Shown here: in pieces, positions 1-7,302 of the stretch
How the letters are laid out: each line of letters opens with the position of its first letter
How positions within the stretch are numbered: the stretch's first letter is position 1
Assembly (NCBI GenBank): GCA_022712075.1
Contig: JALAHE010000323.1
Location: forward strand, 1 to 11,099
From: Galactobacter sp.
GTDB taxonomy: Bacteria; Actinomycetota; Actinomycetes; Actinomycetales; Micrococcaceae
DNA: 11,099 nt
Direction: 5' to 3'
Notes under the pieces: generated by a model
The model's input: the letters and a program-made list of their open reading frames with translations, nothing else
Told to the model about the DNA's origin: nothing
Databases searched by the model: none
Made by a program: the position numbers and the translations under genes

Positions 1-1007
1 GGCCGTGGCTCTCCGTGCTCATCCCGGTGGCGATCGCCGCGGTGGCGACGTGGCTCGTGTGGACCGTGCTGGCGCGCGTGCTGCGCTCGCACGAGTCGCT
101 CCTGGTGCAGGTCAAGCGCCTGCGCATCCCGGTGTTCTGCCTGCTCCTGAGCCTGGGCCTGCTGATCGGCACCAACGGCCTGATCCCGAGCGAGGGCTGG
201 GCCACCGCCGTGGACGCCGCGCTCAAGGTGGGCTTCATCGCCGCCGCGACGTGGCTCATCGTGGTGCTCATCTCGGTGTTCGAGGCCTCGCTCCTGGAGC
301 ACTACGACACCGAGGACGCCGACACCCGGCGCCTGGCCAAGATGAAGACGCAGGTCACGCTGCTCAAGCGGGTTGTCACGGCCGTGGTGCTCGTGGTGGG
401 CGTGGCGATCGTGCTCATGATGATCCCGTCCGTGCAGCGGCTCGGCACCACCATTCTGGCGTCGGCCGGCCTGGTTTCGGTGGTCGTCGGCCTCGCGGTG
501 CAGGGCGTGCTCGCCAACGTCTTCGCGGGGCTGCAGGTGGCCTTCACCGACGCGATCCGCGTGGACGATGTGGTGGTCGTGGAGACGCAGCAGGGCCGCA
601 TCCAGGAGATCACGCTGACCTACGTGGTGGTCTCCATGGCGGACGGGAGGAACATGATCCTTCCCTCCAACTACTTCACCACCAAGCCGTTCGAGAACTG
701 GTCCCGCAACAGCTCTGAGCTCAACGGCAACGTGCTCATGGACCTGAACTGGAACGCGCCGGTTGATCGGATTCGCCACCGCGTGACCCAGCTGCTCGAG
801 GCCTCCGAGCTGTGGGACGGCCGGACCGGCACCACGCAGGTCACGGGCGCCGAGGGCGGCATCATCAAGCTGACCATCACCGTCAGCGCCCGCAACTCGG
901 GGGACCTGTACAACCTGAAGAACGAGATCCGCGAAAAGATCGTCGCGGAGCTGCAGGCCAAGCACCCCTCGGCCCTGCCGCACCAGCAGCACCCGCCCGT
1001 GGCCTGA
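1..1007 (+). CDS. MscS-family mechanosensitive ion channel, 5' end cut by window
   Basis: This inner-membrane channel would open under membrane tension to release ions and solutes during osmotic downshock. The frame is open from base 3 with hydrophobic residues (PWLS) before the first possible start, a GTG at 15, so the true start probably lies left of the window. Counting from that GTG, hydrophobic segments lie near residues 1-22, 38-55, 70-92 and 118-137. The pore-lining TM3-like helix is at 146-170, rich in Gly/Ala/Val. The MscS beta domain follows directly, with the family-typical stretch QVAFTDAIRVDDVVVVE at 174-190, then a GRIQEI turn and LPSNYF near 216-221. The C-terminal part (about 235-320) fits the mixed alpha/beta cytoplasmic domain. 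The family assignment is firm. Gating and ion preference cannot be read. It is 92 bp upstream of an ABC exporter, with an inverted repeat between them, so co-transcription is uncertain. Confidence 0.9.
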   Translation, partial: PWLSVLIPVAIAAVATWLVWTVLARVLRSHESLLVQVKRLRIPVFCLLLSLGLLIGTNGLIPSEGWATAVDAALKVGFIAAATWLIVVLISVFEASLLEHYDTEDADTRRLAKMKTQVTLLKRVVTAVVLVVGVAIVLMMIPSVQRLGTTILASAGLVSVVVGLAVQGVLANVFAGLQVAFTDAIRVDDVVVVETQQGRIQEITLTYVVVSMADGRNMILPSNYFTTKPFENWSRNSSELNGNVLMDLNWNAPVDRIRHRVTQLLEASELWDGRTGTTQVTGAEGGIIKLTITVSARNSGDLYNLKNEIREKIVAELQAKHPSALPHQQHPPVA

Positions 1008-1035
1008 GCCGCGGCTCCACCCAGGGGATGAGGCG

Positions 1036-1056
1036 CGGGCGGCTAGGTGCCGCCCG
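1036..1056 (+). promoter_or_regulatory. 8-bp inverted repeat in the gap before the ABC exporter
   Basis: CGGGCGGC and GCCGCCCG flank a TAGGT spacer in the 92-bp gap after the channel gene. There is no T-run after it, so it is a poor intrinsic terminator. It could be an operator for the exporter genes or a simple GC-rich hairpin. The sequence does not decide between these. Confidence 0.35.
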
Positions 1057-1099
1057 AGGGCCGATGCCCGCACCGGGTCCGCCCCGGCAGGCTGGAGCC

Positions 1100-1945
1100 A
1101 TGACTGAAAGCTTCATGACCCAGGCCCCCGCCGTGCACCCCGCCGCGGGCGGCGACCGCGCGTCAGAGGTGCGCCTGCGCGCCACCGGCCTCACCAAGTT
1201 CTTCGGCGCCACCCGCGCCCTGGACGGCGTGGACGTGGGGGTCAAGGCCGGCGAGGCGCTGGCCATCATGGGCCCCTCCGGCTCCGGCAAGTCCACCCTG
1301 CTGCTTGCCCTGGCGGGCATCGAGCGCCCCGACGCCGGCTCGGTGATCTACCGCCCGGACGGCGGCCCCGAGGTGGACGTCGCGGCGCTCGCGGACAGCG
1401 AGCGCTCCCGCCTGCGCCGCGGCGACTTCGGCTTTGTCTTCCAGCAGGGCCTGCTCATCCCCGAGCTCACCGCCGAGGAGAACGTGGCCCTGCCGCTCAT
1501 GGTCACGGGGGCCTCCCGCCAGGCGGCCACGGCCACGGCCCGCGACTGGCTGGCCCGCCTGGGCCTGGCCGGCATGGAGGGCCGCCGCATGGGCGAGCTC
1601 TCCGGCGGCCAGGCCCAGCGCGTGGCGATCGCCCGCGCCCAGGCCGGCGGCTCCACCGTGACCTTCGCCGACGAGCCAACCGGTGCCCTGGACTCCGCGA
1701 CCTCCCGCGAGGTCATGGACCTGCTGCTCGAGTCCACCGTGGGCCGCGGTGCCGCACTGGTCCTCGTGACGCACGACCCGCAGGTGGCGGCGCGCTGCGA
1801 CCGCACGCTGAGCCTGCGCGACGGCAAGGTGGAGCACCAGTTCTTCCGCAACCCCTCCACCGGCCAGCAGCCCGTGGTCCCGGCCCCCACGGGCCACCCG
1901 AGCCTGGGCACGCCCGGCCGGATCCTGCGCGGGGGCACGCTGTGA
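1100..1945 (+). CDS. ABC exporter ATP-binding protein (MacB/LolD/BceA-like)
   Basis: This cytoplasmic ATPase would power the FtsX-like permease encoded next. The 281-residue protein has a complete nucleotide-binding domain: Walker A GPSGSGKST at 58-66, Q-loop at Q115/Q116 (FVFQQ), signature LSGGQ at 167-171, Walker B TFADEP ending in D191/E192, D-loop ALD at 196-198 and switch His225. The sequence from FADEPTGALDS through VLVTHD is typical of the MacB/LolD/BceA group that pairs with FtsX-type permeases. The stretch before Walker B (IARAQAGGSTVTFADEP) differs from the usual IARAL...P..LLADEP. The ATG at 1100 has a GGAG only 2 nt upstream; an in-frame ATG at 1115 is a possible alternative start. 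The C-terminal 30 or so residues, Pro/Gly-rich, extend past the core domain. The stop overlaps the next start (GTGA), implying translational coupling. The substrate is unknown. Confidence 0.92.
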   Translation: MTESFMTQAPAVHPAAGGDRASEVRLRATGLTKFFGATRALDGVDVGVKAGEALAIMGPSGSGKSTLLLALAGIERPDAGSVIYRPDGGPEVDVAALADSERSRLRRGDFGFVFQQGLLIPELTAEENVALPLMVTGASRQAATATARDWLARLGLAGMEGRRMGELSGGQAQRVAIARAQAGGSTVTFADEPTGALDSATSREVMDLLLESTVGRGAALVLVTHDPQVAARCDRTLSLRDGKVEHQFFRNPSTGQQPVVPAPTGHPSLGTPGRILRGGTL

Positions 1946-3276
1946 CGGTCCTGCGCCTCGCGTGGTTGCTGCGTAAGGCCGGCGATGTCCGCGCCTTCCT
2001 CGTGGGCTCCACGGCCTACGCCCTCGTGACGGCCCTGCTCCTCGTCACGCTCTCCGGCGGCTGGGCCTTCCTCGCCTGGACGGACGACCTGGCCGGCGCC
2101 TATCAGATGCTCGCGTGCGTGGCGCTCGTGCTGCTCGTGGTGCCGCTGGCCTACCTCGGCGCGGCCGCCGCCCGGCTCTCGGCCCGCGCGCAGGACCGCC
2201 GCCTCTCCACGCTGCGGCTCGTGGGCGCCACGGGCCCGCAGGTGGCGGGCGTGACCGTCCTCGGCGCGGCGGGGGAGGCGCTCGTGGGCGCCCTCGCAGG
2301 CACGGCCCTCGCGGCGGCCCTCACGCCGCTCGTCGGCCTCGTGTCCTTCCGCGGCGCCCCGCTCGGCGCCGCCCTCTGGATGCCCGCCTGGCTCGTCGCC
2401 GCCGTGGTGGCCGGCGTGGTGATGCTCGGCGCCGCGAGCGCCGTGGCCGGCCTGCGCCGCGTGCTCGTCACGCCGCTCGGCGTGCGCACCCGCAACGCCG
2501 TTCCCGTCCCCTCCTGGATCCGCCTCGTGGTCGCCTTCGCGCTCGTGGTGATCGGCGTGAGCGTGACCCAATCCACCGGGGCGATCGGTGAGCTACTCGG
2601 CACCGCCGGCATCTTCGTCTCCATCCTCGGCGTCTTCCTCGCGGTGCTCGTGGCGATCAATGCCCTGGGTCCGTGGGTGCTCAAGGTCTGGGCGCGCAAG
2701 CGCGTCGCCAAGGCCTCCACGGCCCACGCGCTGCTCGCCGCCCGCACGGTCCTGGATGATCCGCAGGCCACGTGGCGGCAGGTTTCCGGCGCGGCCATGG
2801 CCGGCGTGGTTGCCGTGGTGGGCGGCGTCGGCGCGGCGCTCAGCAACGGCATCCCCGGCGATGCGAACCCCGCCGACGCGCTCCTGGGAGCCGACATCAT
2901 GACGGGCGTCATTGTCACGCTCATCATCGCCTTCGCCGGGGTGGCCGGCACGGCGCTCGTCTCCCAGGCAGCCACGGTCCTCGACCGCGAGGAGCTGGGC
3001 AGGGCGCTGGACGCCATGGGCATTCCGGCCGGGCTCACGGCCAAGGCACGCGTGGCCGGCCTGCTCCAGCCGCTCGTCCTGGTGCTCCTCGTGGGCATCG
3101 GCGCCACCGCCGTGATCGTCTTCCCGCTCGCCGGGCTGGCGCTCATCGCCTCGCCCACCACTGTGGCCGTGGTGCTGCTCGTGTGCGGCGCCGGGGTGCT
3201 CTGCGTGTGGGGCGCCGCCCGCCTGGCGGGGCGCGTGGCGCGCCCCGCCGACGTCGCGCGGATGCCGGCCCTCTAG
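1942..3276 (+). CDS. FtsX-like ABC transporter permease, two modules
   Basis: This is the membrane partner of the preceding ATPase; the GTG start overlaps that gene's TGA by 4 bp. It has 444 residues and about eight to ten hydrophobic segments (for example 20-45, 57-78, 104-131, 149-170, 195-210, 222-243, 283-300, 320-342, 373-400, 407-428). Two FtsX modules are visible. The first carries DRRLSTLRLVGAT at 85-97 and the second DREELGRALDAMGIP at 348-362, both typical cytoplasmic loops of this fold that contact the ATPase. The loops between helices are short, so there is no large MacB-type periplasmic domain and no long BceB-type extracellular sensor domain. Such pairs in actinobacteria often export peptides, lipids or antibiotics, but nothing here fixes the substrate. 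No two-component system adjoins it within the window. Confidence 0.88.
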   Translation: MTVLRLAWLLRKAGDVRAFLVGSTAYALVTALLLVTLSGGWAFLAWTDDLAGAYQMLACVALVLLVVPLAYLGAAAARLSARAQDRRLSTLRLVGATGPQVAGVTVLGAAGEALVGALAGTALAAALTPLVGLVSFRGAPLGAALWMPAWLVAAVVAGVVMLGAASAVAGLRRVLVTPLGVRTRNAVPVPSWIRLVVAFALVVIGVSVTQSTGAIGELLGTAGIFVSILGVFLAVLVAINALGPWVLKVWARKRVAKASTAHALLAARTVLDDPQATWRQVSGAAMAGVVAVVGGVGAALSNGIPGDANPADALLGADIMTGVIVTLIIAFAGVAGTALVSQAATVLDREELGRALDAMGIPAGLTAKARVAGLLQPLVLVLLVGIGATAVIVFPLAGLALIASPTTVAVVLLVCGAGVLCVWGAARLAGRVARPADVARMPAL

Positions 3277-3311
3277 CGCCGGCCGCGGCGGCTGCCGCCG
3301 CCTGAACAACA

Positions 3312-3359
3312 AGAACCACGTCGGGTGCTCACCTTGGGGGGAGCACCCGACGTCGTTCT
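3312..3359. terminator. Bidirectional terminator between convergent operons
   Basis: A 13-bp perfect stem (ACGTCGGGTGCTC at 3318-3330 with its complement at 3341-3353) encloses a 10-nt loop. Across one C-C mismatch it gains five more pairs (AGAAC with GTTCT). It lies 35 bp after the permease stop and 29 bp from the stop of the minus-strand ATPase gene, so it can end both transcripts. A shorter 7-bp hairpin at 3285-3301 precedes it on the plus strand. T-runs are weak on both sides, as is common in high-GC actinobacteria. Confidence 0.8.
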
Positions 3360-3388
3360 GTGGGATGGGCCGGGCCGCGGCCCGGGCG

Positions 3389-4168
3389 TCAGGAGACGCG
3401 CGCTCCCTGCGGCGAGCCGAAGTAGAGGCCCAGCCGGGTGCCGTCCACCTCGTGGATGGGGATGCGCATGTCGTACACCGACTCCAGCACGTCGGTGTCC
3501 ATGATCTGCTCCGGGGAGCCGTGCGCCACGAGCGCCCCGCGCTTGAGGGCCAGGAGCGAGTCGGAGTAGGTCGAGGCGAAGTTGATGTCGTGCATGACGA
3601 CCACGACGGTCTTGCCGTCCTCGTCCACGAGGGTGCGCATGAGCTGCATCATGGCCACCGAGTGCTTCATGTCCAGGTTGTTCAGCGGCTCGTCCAGGAG
3701 GACGTAGTCGGTGTCCTGGGCCAGCACCATGGCGATGAAGGCGCGCTGGCGCTGGCCACCGGAGAGCTGGTCGAGGTAGCGATCGGCGAGCGGTGTGAGG
3801 TCCAGGCGCTCCAGCGCCGCCTCGACGTGGACCCGGTCCTGCGCCGTGGGGTGCCCGCCCGTGTGCGGGAAGCGGCCGAAGGTCACGAGGTCGCGCACGC
3901 GCAGGCGCAGCGAGACCTGGTTCTCCTGGCGCAGGATCGCCAGGGTGCGTGCGAGCCGTTTGGACGGTGTGGAGCTCACGTCCAGCCCGCCCACGCTCAC
4001 GCTGCCGGTCTGCAGGGGCTGCAGGCGAGCGATGAGCCCGAGCAGCGTGGACTTGCCCGCGCCGTTGGGGCCAATGATGCTCGTGAGCCCCGGGCCGATC
4101 TGGGCGCTCACGTTGTCCACGACCACCTCGGCGTCGTAGGACTGGCTCACGTTCTCGATGCTGATCAC
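3389..4168 (-). CDS. yclP: Ferric-siderophore ABC transporter ATP-binding protein (YclP-like)
   Basis: This cytoplasmic ATPase would drive ferric-siderophore import through the two permeases encoded upstream. It has 259 residues, a usual length for FecE/FepC-type ATPases. Visible motifs are Walker A GPNGAGKST at 33-41, Q-loop Q81 (ILRQEN), signature LSGGQ at 135-139, Walker B VLLDEP with D159/E160, D-loop NLD at 164-166 and switch His193 (VMHDINFA). The phrases LNNLDMKHSV and HDINFAS...DSLLALKRG are characteristic of the YclP/CeuD/FatE branch. I chose the GTG at 4168 because it forms a GTGA overlap with the TGA of the permease gene, and because the protein then begins VISIENVSQSY, just where such ATPases normally start. 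It is the last gene of the operon and ends next to the shared terminator. The symbol reflects resemblance to the Bacillus system, not proven orthology. Confidence 0.93.
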   Translation of the reverse strand: MISIENVSQSYDAEVVVDNVSAQIGPGLTSIIGPNGAGKSTLLGLIARLQPLQTGSVSVGGLDVSSTPSKRLARTLAILRQENQVSLRLRVRDLVTFGRFPHTGGHPTAQDRVHVEAALERLDLTPLADRYLDQLSGGQRQRAFIAMVLAQDTDYVLLDEPLNNLDMKHSVAMMQLMRTLVDEDGKTVVVVMHDINFASTYSDSLLALKRGALVAHGSPEQIMDTDVLESVYDMRIPIHEVDGTRLGLYFGSPQGARVS

Positions 4169-5172
4169 TTGAGGGCACCCTTCAGGAGCAACAGGATGAA
4201 GACGATGCCGCCGGCGAATTCGACGACGACGGAGAGGGTCGTGGAGTTGCCCGAGAGCTGCTCCACCACGAACTGCCCGGCCACGAGCACGAGCGTGCCG
4301 AGCAGGGCGGAGATGACCACGAGCCGGCCGTGGCCCGCGCCGGGGACGAGCTGGTAGGCCAGCGAGACCACGAGCAGGCCGAAGAAGGTGATGGGCCCCA
4401 CGAGCGCCGTCGACGTGCCCACGAGCACGGCGGAGAGCGCCAGGACGATCGTGGTCACGCGGCGGTGGTCCACGCCGAGGCTCACGGCGGTGTCGCGGCC
4501 CAGGGCCATGACGTCGAGCGTGTGGCGCAGGCGCCACAGCACGGCGATCGCCGCGGCGATGATGAGCGCAGCGACGGCCAGGAGGGTGGGATCCACCCGG
4601 TTGAAGGACGCGAAGGAGAGGTCCTGCAGCTGCGTGTACTCGCTGGGCTCGAGGAGCTTCCCGAGCAGCGCCGTGATGCCGCGGAAGAGCGTCGCGAGCA
4701 CGATGCCGACGAGCAGCATGAGGTGCAGGGCGCCGGGCTTGGACGTGAACATCCAGCGGTAGAGCAGGAGCGAGAACCCCACCATGAGGGCCAGCTCCAC
4801 GACAAAGCGCACGGGCTCCGGCGTGGTGATCCAGGCCGTGGCTCCGAGCGAGAAGACCATGACGGTCTGCAGCAGGGCGTAGAGCGCGTCCATGCCCATG
4901 ATGCTCGGCGTCAGGATGCGGTTGGCCGTGACGGTCTGGAACGCGAGCGTCGAGACGGAGATCGCCACGGCGCACAGGATGATCGCGCCGATGCGCGTAC
5001 CGCGCAGCGTGAGCGCGAAAGACAGGTTGCCGAGCAGGTTCCAGGTGAGGAAGAGCGCGATGGCGGCGAGCGTCGCGACGCCCAGGGTGATGGCCCAGCG
5101 CCGGAAGCGGGCCTCGGGGGCCAGGCGGGCGCGGGCGGTGCCCGACGTCGGGTGGTTCAGGAGATCAGGCAT
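4165..5172 (-). CDS. yclO: Ferric-siderophore ABC transporter permease 2 (YclO-like)
   Basis: This FecCD/BtuC-family permease forms the membrane channel with the YclN-like subunit. The chosen ATG at 5172 gives 335 residues and has a GGGAGG ribosome binding site at 5178-5183, 5 nt away. The frame is open further upstream, but that part lies inside the preceding gene. The start overlaps the YclN-like gene by 8 bp and the stop overlaps the ATPase start by 4 bp, so translation of the three genes is likely coupled. Hydrophobic helices run through most of the length after a hydrophilic N-terminus of about 25 residues. The segment RILTPSIMGMDALYALLQTVMVF is the conserved helix-loop of the YclO/CeuC/FatC subgroup. 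GPITFFGLLVVSLAY and the later VPGAGHGRLV mark the loop that docks on the ATPase. No truncation or frameshift is seen. Confidence 0.92.
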   Translation of the reverse strand: MPDLLNHPTSGTARARLAPEARFRRWAITLGVATLAAIALFLTWNLLGNLSFALTLRGTRIGAIILCAVAISVSTLAFQTVTANRILTPSIMGMDALYALLQTVMVFSLGATAWITTPEPVRFVVELALMVGFSLLLYRWMFTSKPGALHLMLLVGIVLATLFRGITALLGKLLEPSEYTQLQDLSFASFNRVDPTLLAVAALIIAAAIAVLWRLRHTLDVMALGRDTAVSLGVDHRRVTTIVLALSAVLVGTSTALVGPITFFGLLVVSLAYQLVPGAGHGRLVVISALLGTLVLVAGQFVVEQLSGNSTTLSVVVEFAGGIVFILLLLKGALK

Positions 5173-6277
5173 CCTTGCCTCCCGCGGCGGGCGCGTTGGC
5201 GGGGCGCGCCAGAGGCGCGGTCCGCGCCGAGGCGCCCCCACGCCGTCGGGCACTCAAAAGAATCAGGAACACCGCAGCGCCGACGACGGACATGATCATG
5301 CCGATCGGCACCTCGTAGGGCTGGCGGATGAGGCGGCCCAGGATGTCGCAGGCCAGGACCATGCCGGAGCCGATGAGCGCCGTGAGCGGGACGGCGCGGC
5401 GCAGGTGGTCGCCCACGAGCAGGGAGACGAGGTTGGGGACCACGAGGCCGAGGAATGGCAGGGCGCCCACCGTGGTGACCGTGACGGCGGAGATGATCGC
5501 GACGATGCTCATGCCCAGGCGCACGGTGGCCTTGTAGTTCATGCCGAGGTTGGTCGTGAAGTCCTCGCCGAGGCCGGCCACGGTGAAGCGATCGGCGGCG
5601 ATGTAGCCGAGCACGCACGCGCCGGCCACGATCCAGAGCAGCTCGTAGCGCCCGCGCAGGATGCCGGAGAGGTCGCCGATCATCCAGGTGTTGAGCGTCT
5701 GGAGCAGGTCGAAGCGGTAGGCAAAGAAGGTGGTTGCGGCGGCGACCACGCCGCCGAGCATGATGCCCACGAGCGGGACGAGGAGGGTGTCCCGCGTGGG
5801 CAGGCGGTTGATGAGGGCGAGGAAGAGCGCCGTCCCTGCGAGGGCGAAGAGTGTTGCGACGCCCATCTTGGCCAGGATCGGCGCGGCCGGGATGGCCACC
5901 GTGATGACGAGGATGCCGAGCGTCGCCGACTCCGTGGTGCCCACCATGCCGGGGTCAACGAACTTGTTTCGCGAGAGCTGCTGCATGATGAGGCCGGCCA
6001 CCGCCACGGCCGCGCCGGCCAGGATCGCGGCGAGCGTGCGGGGGAGGCGGGAGATCCACACGAGGTCCCACGCCTCGGGATCGCCGGCCAGGAGCCTGGC
6101 CGGGTCGATGTCGGCGACGCCGACGAAGAGGGAGAACCCGGCGAGGAGGACGAGGGCGCCGAGGCCGAGCCAGAGGACCGCGGCGCCGCGGCGCTTGCCC
6201 TGCGGGCCCTGCCCCGAACGCGCGGAACCCGCGGCCGCCTGGCTGGCGGCCGCGGGTGCGGCGGTGCTGCTGCTCAC
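5165..6277 (-). CDS. yclN: Ferric-siderophore ABC transporter permease 1 (YclN-like)
   Basis: This FecCD/BtuC-family permease is the second channel subunit of the importer. It has 370 residues if translation begins at the GTG at 6277, 25 nt after the lipoprotein gene stop. Residues 1-32 are Ala/Ser/Gly-rich and hydrophilic, then helices begin (about 33-53). Family landmarks are RLPRTLAAILAGAA at 77-90, continuing into GLIMQQLSRNKFVDPGMVG, and the ATPase-coupling loop LGLVVPNLVSLLVGDHLRR followed by ALIGSGMVLACDILGR near the C-terminus. The tail after the last helix is Arg/Ala/Pro-rich. I see no clear Shine-Dalgarno sequence before this GTG, so the start is the least certain of the four operon genes. 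No other good in-frame start precedes the first helix, and coupling to the lipoprotein gene is possible. Confidence 0.9.
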   Translation of the reverse strand: MSSSTAAPAAASQAAAGSARSGQGPQGKRRGAAVLWLGLGALVLLAGFSLFVGVADIDPARLLAGDPEAWDLVWISRLPRTLAAILAGAAVAVAGLIMQQLSRNKFVDPGMVGTTESATLGILVITVAIPAAPILAKMGVATLFALAGTALFLALINRLPTRDTLLVPLVGIMLGGVVAAATTFFAYRFDLLQTLNTWMIGDLSGILRGRYELLWIVAGACVLGYIAADRFTVAGLGEDFTTNLGMNYKATVRLGMSIVAIISAVTVTTVGALPFLGLVVPNLVSLLVGDHLRRAVPLTALIGSGMVLACDILGRLIRQPYEVPIGMIMSVVGAAVFLILLSARRRGGASARTAPLARPANAPAAGGKDA

Positions 6278-6302
6278 GATGCTTGCGATGAGGTTCGCGG
6301 GC

Positions 6303-7244
6303 TCAGAGGCCCTTGGCGACCTCGTCGATCATGGTGGGCACCGAGCGCAGGCCGTAGCCCACGAGGTACCAGGTGCTGGAGTCAAGCGAGACGATCTTGG
6401 AGTTCTTGGCGGCGTTCGTGGAGTTCACGAGCTCGTTGTCCAGGACGGTGCTGGCGGCCTGGCCACCCTCGGTGCCGACGGCGGTGTCGCGGTCGATCAC
6501 GTAGAGGATGTCCGGGTTCTTCTCCTTGATGTACTCGTTGGAGATGGACTCGCCGTGCGCGCCGTCCACCTTGACCTCGGCGACCGGGGTCACGCCCAGG
6601 ACATCGTGGACCAGGCCGAAGCGCGAGCCGGCGCCGTAGGCGGTGAGCTTGCCGCCGGAGACCATCGTGATGAGGGCCTTGGAGCCGGAGGCCTGGGCCT
6701 GCTTCTTGGTCTCGACGATCTTGGCCTCGATGGCCTTGATCTGCGTCTCGACCTCGTCGGACTTCTCGAAGATGGTGCCGATGGAGCGCGCGTTGGTCTC
6801 GAAGGACTCGAGCGGCTTCGTCGCGTCGGTGGAAAGGTCCACGGTGGGGGCGATCTTGCTCAGGTCCTCGTACGAGTCGGCGGTGCGGCCCGAGATGATG
6901 ATCAGGTCCGGCTTCTCGGCGGCGACCTTCTCGAGGTCGGGCTCCTTCATGCCGCCGATCTTGGTGTACTTCGCGTCCGAGTACTTGGAGAGCGAGGTGG
7001 GGAACTCCGCCTCGGGGACGCCCTGGGCCTCAAGGCCGAGGGCCTCCAGGTTGTCGAGGGCGGCGAGGTCGTAGGTGAAGACCTTCTTGGGGTTCACCGG
7101 GACAGCGGTGGAGCCCTGCGCATGCTCGATGGTCACGGTGGACTCGGAGGCGGCGGGCGTGGAGCTGGCGCCGCAACCCGTGGCGGCAAACAGCGTGGCG
7201 GCCGCGGCGGCGGCACCGAAGACAAGGCGGAGGCCGGACTTCAT
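6303..7244 (-). CDS. yclQ: Ferric-siderophore-binding lipoprotein (YclQ/CeuE/FatB-like)
   Basis: This is the extracellular solute-binding protein that captures the ferric siderophore and delivers it to the permeases. It has 313 residues. A basic start (MKSGLR) and hydrophobic stretch lead to the lipobox ATGC, with Cys24 as the lipidated residue. A class III helical-backbone binding fold follows: KKVFTYDLAALDNLEALGL at 53-71, then GKLTAYGAGSRFG at 198-210, HGESISNEYIKEKNPDILYVIDRD at 230-253 and WYLVGYGL at 292-299. These blocks match the YclQ/CeuE group that binds catecholate and petrobactin-type complexes. In CeuE and YclQ a His and a Tyr supply direct iron ligands for tetradentate siderophores and arginines line the pocket. 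Here His230, Tyr293 and Arg120/208/252 sit at the places expected. The ATG is preceded by GGAAGAG (7253-7259). An iron box lies upstream. It is the first gene of the operon. Confidence 0.94.
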   Translation of the reverse strand: MKSGLRLVFGAAAAAATLFAATGCGASSTPAASESTVTIEHAQGSTAVPVNPKKVFTYDLAALDNLEALGLEAQGVPEAEFPTSLSKYSDAKYTKIGGMKEPDLEKVAAEKPDLIIISGRTADSYEDLSKIAPTVDLSTDATKPLESFETNARSIGTIFEKSDEVETQIKAIEAKIVETKKQAQASGSKALITMVSGGKLTAYGAGSRFGLVHDVLGVTPVAEVKVDGAHGESISNEYIKEKNPDILYVIDRDTAVGTEGGQAASTVLDNELVNSTNAAKNSKIVSLDSSTWYLVGYGLRSVPTMIDEVAKGL

Positions 7245-7272
7245 CGTTGACTCTCTTCCAACAGTGACGGTG

Positions 7273-7302
7273 AATTAACTTAGGAACTTATGACCTAATC
7301 AA
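7273..7302 (-). promoter_or_regulatory. Candidate promoter of the siderophore importer operon
   Basis: This is the most AT-rich stretch near the lipoprotein gene. Read on the minus strand it offers TTGATT (7302-7297) as a -35 and TTAATT (7278-7273) as a -10, 18 nt apart. TAAGTT occurs twice as an alternative -10 (7290-7285 and 7282-7277). The exact choice is uncertain, but every option overlaps or abuts the iron box. The distance to the ATG at 7244 leaves a short leader containing the GGAAGAG ribosome binding site. Confidence 0.5.
7280..7298. promoter_or_regulatory. DtxR/IdeR-type iron box
   Basis: The 19-mer TTAGGAACTTATGACCTAA has perfect outer half-sites TTAGG and CCTAA separated by 9 bp, the arrangement of the DtxR/IdeR operator (consensus TTAGGTTAGSCTAACCTAA). 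The inner bases match the consensus poorly: about 12 of 19 positions agree overall. It overlaps the candidate promoter, so binding of the iron-loaded repressor would block transcription, as expected for an iron importer. The location, 36 bp upstream of a siderophore lipoprotein start, strongly supports the call. Confidence 0.72.

Noticed and set aside
1348..2571. 407-codon open frame on the minus strand
   Set aside because: It is antisense to the ABC ATPase and FtsX permease genes, with His/Arg/Gly/Glu-rich composition and no motif. It is a GC-driven shadow.
2151..3161. 336-codon Ala/Thr/Ser/Pro-rich open frame on the minus strand
   Set aside because: It is antisense to the permease gene, whose FtsX motifs are clear. 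The composition is that of a mirrored hydrophobic gene.
3370..3385. 16-bp palindrome CCGGGCCGCGGCCCGG after the ATPase gene
   Set aside because: Perfect, but purely G/C and in a very high-GC context next to a far better terminator. It is not a separate signal that I can support.
4892..6529. 545-codon open frame on the plus strand opposite the siderophore permeases
   Set aside because: It lies antisense to two clear FecCD permease genes; its translation is Arg/Gly/Asp/His-rich low-complexity text typical of a high-GC shadow frame and matches no family.
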